From NCBI GenBank assembly GCA_963675555.1, contig OY776676.1:108210354-108274353 (forward strand): a stretch of DNA of 64,000 nucleotides, written 5' to 3'. Shown piece by piece: positions 56,230 to 64,000 of the stretch (position 1 is the stretch's first letter; every line of letters starts with the position of its first letter). A program made the position numbers and the translations under genes. This DNA is from Leptura quadrifasciata. Its lineage: Eukaryota; Arthropoda; Insecta; Coleoptera; Cerambycidae. Below the pieces are notes generated by a model. That model saw nothing but the letters and a program-made list of their open reading frames with translations. It was not told the DNA's origin and did no database searches.

Positions 56230-58910
56230 GTGGAATATAATTCTGAAATAGTGTATTTGAACATTCAAAGTTTTCTTGCGCACAGGGATGAACTTATTGC
56301 AGAAATTCAATGTTACAGACCTGCATTTATACTTTTAAGTGAATCTCGTACAACAGATGATATAAATAATTTTGAACTTGAAATTACGAACTACAAGCTG
56401 ACCCGATGCGATTCTGAAACGAGGCACACTGGGGGTATCTTAATATTTATAAGGAGAGATATAACATTTTCAGTCTATAAAACATTTGTACTTCGAAAAA
56501 GCTATTGGTGTAAATTTATAAAATCTAATTATTGTGGCATTAAATGCTTGATTGGATGTCTTTATCATTCACCTAGTGACAGTGATGCTATCTTTGTAGA
56601 CAATTTTGAAAATTTTGTGGAAGAAATATTTTGTAGTAATATCCGAGCAATATTGGTTGGAGATTTCAGTCTAAATTTTATGTCTAATGAGTTCTATGTT
56701 AATAAAATTAAGAGTATACTAAATACATATGGTATTACCCAACATATTAAAACTTTTACTAGATGCACTAATATCAGTAAGACTTTAATCGACTATGTGT
56801 TAACAAATTTTGAAAATATTACAGCAGAAGTCTTGGATGAACCAAAGATAACAGATCATTCTACAATACACATTAGTTTTGTTAATAAGGTTGCATCCGA
56901 TGTAAGTTTTAAACGGCAAATAAGAAACCTAAATGTAGAAAACCTACATAGTATAAATTTAAATTTAATTAGTTCCAACTTTATGCTCGAATGTACGCAT
57001 GTGAACATGCTTTATCGAAATATATTAGAAACATCTGAAATTATATTAAATAATATTGCACCATTACGAACAATAACTTTTCACAAAAATGATTTGCCTT
57101 GGTACGATGATGAACTTAGACAAATTAGTAAGGAAAGACATAAAGCATTTAAAATATTTAAAAATGTACCAAACGATATAAATTGGCAAGATTACACACA
57201 AAAACGTAATAGGGTTGTTAAAATGCTAAAAAATAAAAAAGATATGTTTTATTTCAATCAAATTGATAAACAAATTAATAAACCACGTTTAATGTGGAAA
57301 ACATTAGAAAAGTTACTAAAACCAAGAAGCTTTAACAATTTCTTTACAAATGGCATCCAGTTTGAAAGAAATGAGCAAGTTGTTTTTGTGAAAAATCCAT
57401 CAGAAATTGTAGAATGTTTTAATAATTGCTTTGTAGACAGTGTAGAGGAAATTGTAAATAGTATTGGTAATGTAATATTTGATTGTAATATCATTCCAAG
57501 TGACACGAATTTGTCTGAGTTTCAGTTATTAAATATGCAAGATTTAAAAAAAATGGTAAGTGACTTAGATAATAAGGAGTCATCAACTATATTAAGTAGT
57601 AAATTCATAAAGAGTTCTTTTGAGGTTATTGGCCATGTCTGGTTGCATTTTATAAATACATCCTTAGAGTACGGTGAATTTCCAAAAGACTTAAAAACCA
57701 GCATAATCACACCTATTGAGAAAGTTATTAACACAAATAAGTTCTCAGAATTTAGACCAATAAACACTTTACCAAGTGCTGAAAAACTATTAGAAATGGC
57801 TGTTTATAAGCAGCTAATGGAATATTTTAATGATCATAACCTATTTTTTAATAATCAATCTGGATTCAGGAGTAGACACTCATGTGAATCCGCACTACAG
57901 TTATCTATAACCGAATGGAAAAATAATATGGATAAAGGTTTATTTACAATTGCAGTATTCCTAGACCTAAAACGGGCATTTGAAACGATAAATCGTGATA
58001 TACTATTAAAGAAGCTATATAATTATGGTATTAGGGGTAAAGTATTAACTTGGTTAACAGATTATCTTAGTGATCGTAAACAAATCACTAAAATTAATAA
58101 TGAATTTTCATCTTTTAAGGTCATTAAACACGGAATACCTCAGGGAAGCATCTTGGGACCTCTTTTATTCATCATTTATATTATTGACATTCAGGAGTAC
58201 CATGATTGTGATTACATACATTTATTCGCGGATGATACCCTCTTATCAGTAAGCGATACAAATTTAAACATTGCCATAACTAAAATGAATAACTCGTTAA
58301 AAAATATATCACTTTACTTGAAAATCAACTAATTAAAATTAAATGTAAATAAAACTAAAAGTATGATAATTACAACACCATACAAATACAAAAACATACA
58401 TAGTGACCAGATTAATTTGACAGTTGACAATAACATAATTGAAATAGTAACAGAAGTTAAATATTTAGGACTTATGTTAGATAATTTTTTGCAATTTAAC
58501 TCACATTTTATTTATATACAAAAGAAAATAACTAAAAAACTATTCTTTTTTTCTCGGGTTTCTCAGCATTTGTCAATAAATTCTAAGATTACTGTGTTTA
58601 AAACAATTCTATTATATATACGTTTGGTCTTAATAAAATAACAGCATTACAAAAACTTCAAAATAGGGCAATGAGGATTGTTTTGAAATGCAGCAGGCAT
58701 ACTCCAATGCAATTAATGTTATCATCGTTAGAATGGTTTTCAGTAAAAAATAGATTAGAGTACTTAGCAATGATATTTATCTATAAAATGTTACATAGTC
58801 TTCTACCTATCTACTTTAATAAATATATAGTATATAATAACCAGATTCATGAATATAATACAAAAAATAATCAACAATTACATATATATATAGACAAAAT
58901 ATGTCAATGA
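56230..58910 (+). pseudogene. LINE ORF2: endonuclease and reverse transcriptase, decayed at the C-terminus
   Basis: Open for 700 codons to 58332. The endonuclease has VYLNIQSFLAHRDEL, LLSESRT, GGILIFIRRDI, VGDFSLNF and TDHSTIHIS. The RT has FRPINTLPSAEKLLE, NNQSGFRSRHSCESAL, AVFLDLKRAFETIN, GIPQGSILGPLLFIIYI and LFADDTLLS, so the catalytic Asp residues remain. A stop after SLYLKIN and later frameshifts follow (VNKTKSMIITT, EVKYLGLMLDNFLQFNS, LQNRAMRIVLKCSRHTPM, HEYNTKNNQQLHIY). The style (FADDT, IPQGSILGP) is that of CR1/jockey-group elements. Confidence 0.8.
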
Positions 58911-58935
58911 ATATGAAAACCTTGTTATTTAAGAG

Positions 58936-59335
58936 CGCTCCGGATATAAGCCGGAAAGACGGTGCAAATTAGTCTCATATAAATCATTATTTTAAAAAAC
59001 GGCTTTCACTAAAAGACATTACAAACATGTTACAATGTGGGACGATGAGAGAAAAAAAAGTATATATAAAAAAATAATATTTTTTTCTTCTATCGATTTG
59101 AAAAAATAATTTTTATCGTCCCGCATAGGTATCATTAAAATAAACATTTTCCCTTTTGTAGAACTAAAATGCACAGAGAAATTTAAAGATTAGGTATAAT
59201 AAATTTGTCCAATGTCCATATTCTACTACATCTCTATCTCTCGCCTTCCAAGCACGTCATTTTATTGACGTGAAGTCATTTACAATTAAAATTGGAAGCA
59301 TGGATGACTAATACACTTCGACCAACTCTTAAGAG
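58936..59335. mobile_element. 400-bp insertion in LINE ORF2 with TTAAGAG duplication
   Basis: TTAAGAG at 58929-58935 recurs at 59329-59335. Removing one copy and the insert restores reading TLLFKRFV..YNKLPDTRN, the expected LINE C-terminus. The insert holds a small hairpin at 59030-59140 (GGGACGATGAGA facing TTATCGTCCCG) and no clear terminal repeats of its own. Class unknown. Confidence 0.65.
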
Positions 59336-59433
59336 ATTTGTCTAGTATAATAAATTACCCGATACTAGAAATTCAGATACAACTCAGGAATTTAAGCATA
59401 GATTAGGACTTTTCCTTAAGGAGAAATTATTAT
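59336..59433 (+). pseudogene. LINE ORF2, C-terminal end
   Basis: YNKLPDTRNSDTTQEFKHRL then GLFLKEKLL and stop, the typical end (YNxLPxxIRxxxSxxxFKxxL) of CR1/jockey-group ORF2. Separated from 58910 by the 400-bp insert. Confidence 0.7.
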
Positions 59434-59657
59434 AATAAAATTAAAGTCATCTCAAAGAGAGTATACTGTATTTGATTTAGATGTAAAACCATATGTGTGT
59501 GTTTATATGTGGGTGTATATATGTGTGTGTGTAGATATATATATCTTTTGTATGTGTTATGCTTAATATATTATGGTATTTTTTAAGAAAAATAGAACTG
59601 TTATGTATATTAGGTTGTATCCTAACAATCAATAAATTCTATTCTATTTTATTCTAT

Positions 59658-60597
59658 AATTTTTTCTTGAATTTGAGAGTTGTCAATTTTATTATAGTAC
59701 TATTGCGGTAATAATTCCATTACCACACTCATTGTGATAACAAGAAACAAGAAAATTATTAAATGAGGTGGCCGGACTCCAAAATGTGTCAAATTTAAAA
59801 ACGTCATTTTTTCCTATGAACAAAAAGACCTAGTTGCTACTCTTATCACGATAAAAGTCAATATTATTATATTATGATATAATGTACTACAGAGTAACAA
59901 CTAAATTCATTTTTATTTTCTTGAATGTTACTATAATAATTAGTTGATTGTGCATAAAATTGTGTACCACCGTAGTAAACAGCTTTTATGTACTTCAATA
60001 CTTCAATGTATGATATCGCGTATGTTCTCGAATAACTATTTTGCACGATCTGGCGCAAAATGATATTTTACGACTATATTTAAGGGCATAAAATGCTCCT
60101 TTGACGCTCTAAGGCGTAAAAGCCTGGAGGATGTAATAAATCACAGTATAATTTATATATTTGTAATAACGTATTTGTCTATAATATATCAACAATTATT
60201 GTTTTCTTTAATTTTTTTGACTATCTTTATGCGGTCGTACAAAAAGTATCGTTTGCACTTCCGACAAAGTAACTTTTTTGCCATTGAGTGAATTGTTGAC
60301 CTTGCAACATTACCCCCACAGGCCAACAAGTAACACTTTATGCTCTTGGCATGGAAAAACATTTATTCGACAGTTCTATGTCACAATAAAAATTTCTCAA
60401 TATGGAAGTATATTTTTGATTTATGAATTATCCTGCAGCTTCTATAAAATATATTTTATTTCTATAATCTGCCGAAGTATTTCAAATACGTTTTCAGATT
60501 TGGTTTAAATATACTATTTGCTGTTTTTGAGTGGTACATATTTCATCACGTATAGAAATATAGCAACAAGATGTCATCAATATTTTTATATACAAAA
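59658..60597. other. Non-coding spacer
   Basis: No gene recognised. GGCATAAAATGCTCC..GGCGTAAAAGCC near 60090-60125 forms small hairpins only. Confidence 0.4.
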
Positions 60598-60607
60598 CAC
60601 GGTGGTT

Positions 60608-60887
60608 CTTTTTTAAACATTTATTTAACGTCGGTCTATTTCCGCTACTGAGGCCTATCACAGACGCCTGTAGACGAGCTACCCCCAACCAGGAATTTTG
60701 CCGAACCTCTTCCCTTAAGAAGAGTAGGGATATTTTACTTGCCTAACATTTAATAGACAAGGGACCGACGGCTTTACATCCCCTCCGAAGGATGGTATAT
60801 CTCCTATACAACCCTCGCCTAAGGTTGCGTAGCTTCCGCGCATACACTGATATACAAGCTGCTTGAAGATATGTGAGGCGAGGACAC
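60608..60887 (-). mobile_element. SINE, 5'-truncated, with 10-bp target duplication
   Basis: 280 bp. CACGGTGGTT stands at 60598-60607 and 60888-60897. The 3' end (low coordinate) is A-rich on the minus strand. The body shares GGAAGCTA..CAACCTTAGG, TTCGGCAAAATTCCTGGTTG and GGAAATAG with the other two copies but lacks the 5S-like head of 62537-62821. It has an extra ~85-bp segment also present in the 24.8-kb copy (TTGTCTATTAAATGTTAGGC). Confidence 0.85.
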
Positions 60888-60897
60888 CACGGTGGTT

Positions 60898-62529
60898 TTG
60901 TAATGGAAAATGCTTCTTCAGATTAATGTTTTAAGTTGAAAATCCACATTGATCTAATAGATTTCTTTTCTGGAAGTAGCGCTGCCAGTTCCCATGTCTC
61001 ATTCTTCTCTAGAGTTTTAAATAGGGCAAATTAAAACTGAATACAGAACCCGAACTACTGAAAATCACCGTGTAACGGCAGCATCATTCTAAATCACTAG
61101 AGAATGAAATCAATTGAAAAGACGTGAATCTTAGATTAAACACTTTCGCTTTCATTGGCGATTTGTGTTTTAGAGGAAACCAGTCCAATACGACGCATAA
61201 CTAAGATTTAAGCCTTTTATTATTTTTTTTACCGGCTTAGGGAGCTCAAAAAATTGGAATATGGTAATGTCCCTTTATAAAAATACTATCGATAGAGCAA
61301 ATAACATGTTCCTTGATCTCTTATTTTTCTTAGGGTAGTAAGAGTATCCCTACCGGGTAGTAGGGTTTAGAAGCCCTTCCTATTTTAATATATTTTTTTG
61401 TGGTTAAGTGGAAGAGCAGCTTTGCTGGACTACGTCACAAATAAAGACAATTCATTTTCTAATTTTTGTGGTGTTTATTTATTTATTTATATATTTTATA
61501 CTGCATCAAATTAACCCTTGATCAGATGTGTTCTAACTTGCCTTAATATTTTGTTTTTGTTATGCAACTTTGAAAGCTGTAAATCTCCAAACCTATTTTC
61601 TGTAAATCAATATAATCATATATGCACTTCTTTTCTAAATCATTACACATACATCTAATGCAAAAACTCTAATAAAAAAAAATATCTTGTTTATATATAA
61701 TTAAGAATTTGTTTAGTATTTGAACAGGTGTACCTTTCTTTGCAGAACATTTTTTAGAAAAACGCACGATCAATCGTCTACAAAATAATTACACACTACA
61801 TTGAAAGCTAAATGAAAAACTGCCAGTTATTAGAAGCCGACATAAGTAAGCGAAACATGGAACTTATTTTGAAATATAAATGGAATTACAGAGAAAACAC
61901 AATAATTACAGGGAAAACATTCTTTCTAAAAAGTTAAATAAATAATAAACTAGAGCTTCATTCTAGAGTCCTAAGTTATGTTAGTTGAAATATAATTATC
62001 TTGTGTGGTGAGTTAATAATTCAAATAAATAGAAGGAAAATCTATTCGTACATATTTAATACATCAATATACTTTTTATTTATTTAATTCTATATTATTG
62101 CTTCTTCATAAGTATGTACCTATTATATATTCATAGAAAAAAAATACATTACATATTTAATGGCTAAAGTACAATTCCTGTTGGACTATACTGTTTTAAA
62201 TATTTGTTCGTATAAAGTATATACATATATGCATATTTTTAATAGAGAGAATGATTGTTGTTGTGAACGAAAGTATCTAAAACACTGCGTTAAAACATAA
62301 TTCCTTTTTTGATTGAATTTCGTATTTAAGTTATTTTTGTATACAGAGTATATTTGAAAAAAACATAGTGGTACATGTAGCTTTAAAAAATAATTTTAGA
62401 TCAAAGAACTATTTTTTTTTGCACGTATACCTAGAGTTCAGCGCAATCAATCATGTATAAAAATGAAATATTAAAAAAATCTTTGTTTACTAAAGTATTT
62501 TTCAAGACATCTATTTATATCAATTGCAG
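60898..62529. other. Non-coding region, possible LINE 3' end near 61.4 kb
   Basis: 61400-61470 (GGAAGAGCAGCTTTGCTGGA..AATAAAG) looks like a retroelement 3' end, but no coding part was found upstream. Otherwise AT-rich and unremarkable. Confidence 0.3.
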
Positions 62530-62536
62530 CCATTTT

Positions 62537-62821
62537 TTAAATATATATATATTTATTTAACGTATGCCTATTTCCGCCACTGAGGCTCTAACACCGACGC
62601 CTGTAGACTAGCTACCCCCAACCAGGAATTTTGCCGAACCTCTTCCCTAAGGTTGTATAGCTTCCGCGCATACACTGATATACAAGCCACTGGAAGATGT
62701 GTGAGGTGAGGACGCGGTTTTCGTTAGAACGGTCACCCATCCAACTACTAATCGCGCCTTACATTGCTTTACATCGCATATCGAAGTATGTACATAGTAA
62801 AGACGCACCCACGCTCGCTCC
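62537..62821 (-). mobile_element. 5S rRNA-derived SINE (SINE3-like)
   Basis: 285 bp, CCATTTT at 62530-62536 and 62822-62828. On the minus strand the head reads GCGCGATTAGTAGTTGGATG then GGTGACCG, closely matching the 5S rRNA internal promoter (5S: GCGCGGTTAGTACTTGGATGGGTGACCGC). Box A-like TAAAGCAATGTAAGG precedes it. ACCGCGTCCTC follows, then the SINE body shared with the other copies and an AT-rich 3' end. A 5S-type pol III promoter is therefore inferred. Confidence 0.75.
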
Positions 62822-62828
62822 CCATTTT

Positions 62829-64000
62829 AGCAATTTATTAATAAACAAATTATACTTTTGACTTTAAATTTGAACTGTTTGAATTATTGGATATCGGGCA
62901 GCTTTACAGCTTGTCTCTGGTATATATTCAAAATACAGACAAATGATAAGTTATAAAAAAAAATCGCTAAATTCCAAAGTTAAAATATCACGGCAAGTAT
63001 GCATCATAGAAAAATTTCATGTTCTCAAAGTGTGTGAAAATATTTTATATTTAAATCTATTTCCATTTAAAACTTAAATTGTTTACAATCAATTTTTTTA
63101 AAATACAAATGGTTATTGAAATTGTAATATTTTTTACGCTAGGTTACCTTAAAGTACGCTTAAAATGTTACTGTTTGAACTGTCATGTACATTTCTCGGT
63201 TTTGATTGTAGGATTTCACAAGGATGTACAATATTAGTAACACTTGATGTTTTCGGATATTTCAATGCCTATTCTAATTAAATATTTCCCTAAGTTTCAT
63301 TTACATTTGCCCATTTTCTTCAAATAAATATGACTTCTAATTCATATACTATATTTATTGCACAACTTATAACGTGCATTTAATTGTTTAAATAAATAAT
63401 ACGCCGACCTCGTCGAAACTGCAAAACTGAACTGAACTTAACCCCCTGTATACCTCAAAATATTAAAAGTCTCTGATCAAACAATTTACGTTTTAATGGA
63501 AATTATTTCTAACTTACTAACCAACTAACTAACTAACCAACCAATTCTCCCTAAAAGTTAAGATAATGCATGACTTTACTGTATTTTTATCTTCGCATAA
63601 TTAAAAAATGGTTGAATTGATATCAAACTTCTTGCCATATAACAACACAAATCGAAATATTTTGGTAAATATTTTGGCTTATTTCAATAATTGCGATGTA
63701 ATTTCAATCTATTTAAGGAACATTCGATTTGGTCTTTTATGCATTATGAATGAACCCAATACGTCATACCAGAGTCTAGTCCCCAAATTACAATTTATAT
63801 TGGTGTATCGATTGGAAATTAATATAACCGTTCCTACAATATTAATTTTCGACGTTTGATTAATATTATATTATGTATTATATTATACATATATTAATTG
63901 TATTATATTATCAAAAGCACCGCAGAGCCTCAATAATATTTTATATCATTGTTTCGTGACCATAAATTTGGTTTTTAAATAAAGTTGTGCTACCAGAATC
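62829..64000. other. Right edge: dispersed repeat copy 2 and spacer
   Basis: 62955-63500 is the second copy of the repeat at 47925-48610. After it come a short (AACT)n-like run (63511-63543) and AT-rich DNA. The open frame at 63608-63859 matches nothing recognised. Confidence 0.45.

Larger units (their letters stand above)
55505..59657 (+). mobile_element. CR1/jockey-like LINE, two ORFs, decayed
   Basis: Order ORF1 (55518-56176), ORF2 (56230 to about 59433), 3' UTR, and a tail of ATTCT repeats near 59636-59657. It abuts the Crypton relic on its left. A 400-bp insert lies at 58936-59335. The exact 5' end and the target duplication were not found. Confidence 0.7.

Noticed and set aside
62720..62800. 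5S rRNA gene
   Set aside because: Only the internal promoter part resembles 5S; the ends differ and the sequence continues into a repeat with target duplications, so it is a SINE.

Overview
The window looks like a repeat-rich, AT-rich insect genome, possibly beetle, although the sequence alone does not settle the order. The evidence is eukaryotic GT-AG introns, metazoan adenylate kinase exons, and many insect-type mobile elements: Tc1/mariner, Crypton, APE-type LINEs, hAT-like MITEs and a 5S-derived SINE. No prokaryotic feature was seen.

Host genes. Two adenylate-kinase genes lie in tandem on the minus strand. AK1 runs from a probable ATG-only first coding exon at 35079-35081, through exons at 26339-26476 and 19494-19865, to a last exon at 16193-16264. 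Together these give 194 residues, the usual AK1 length. Downstream of it, an AK5-like gene begins at 6078 with exons at 6049-6078, 5756-5995 and 903-1190, and leaves the window at the left edge. It begins with a myristoylation/palmitoylation-like MGLAVSC and has lost most AK active-site residues. No host gene was recognised to the right of 35.1 kb.

Mobile DNA fills the rest. From 0.9 to 6 kb the AK5-like intron holds E1, a long-inverted-repeat element with a broken gene that resembles a PIN-like nuclease joined to a CXC finger. From 8 to 13.2 kb a ~313-bp satellite array, framed by inverted repeats, is split by a 5'-truncated LINE. From 13.4 to 16 kb there is a small inverted-repeat element with a decayed hammerhead ribozyme and a cluster of nested palindromes. 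AK1 introns hold a Crypton recombinase, a second PIN/CXC element (E2) beside a third, older gene copy, hammerhead repeats, a gutted mariner carrying a SINE, a mariner MITE, a long foldback palindrome and mariner M1.

From 36.3 to 39.95 kb mariner M2 splits a LINE relic. An intact LINE with a 1089-residue ORF and a perfect 12-bp target duplication occupies 42974-46465. From 47 to 52.4 kb are dispersed repeats, an inverted-repeat element with another hammerhead relic, and two tandem hAT-like MITEs that share one 8-bp target duplication. From 52.4 to 55.4 kb a second Crypton relic is cut by about 2 kb of inserted repeats. A CR1/jockey-like LINE follows (about 55.5-59.66 kb) and is itself split by a 400-bp insert. 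Two SINE copies lie further right.

The two points most worth follow-up are (a) the long-TIR elements carrying a PIN-like/CXC gene, and (b) the family of degenerate hammerhead ribozymes. Most other content is common TE families in unusual nested arrangements.
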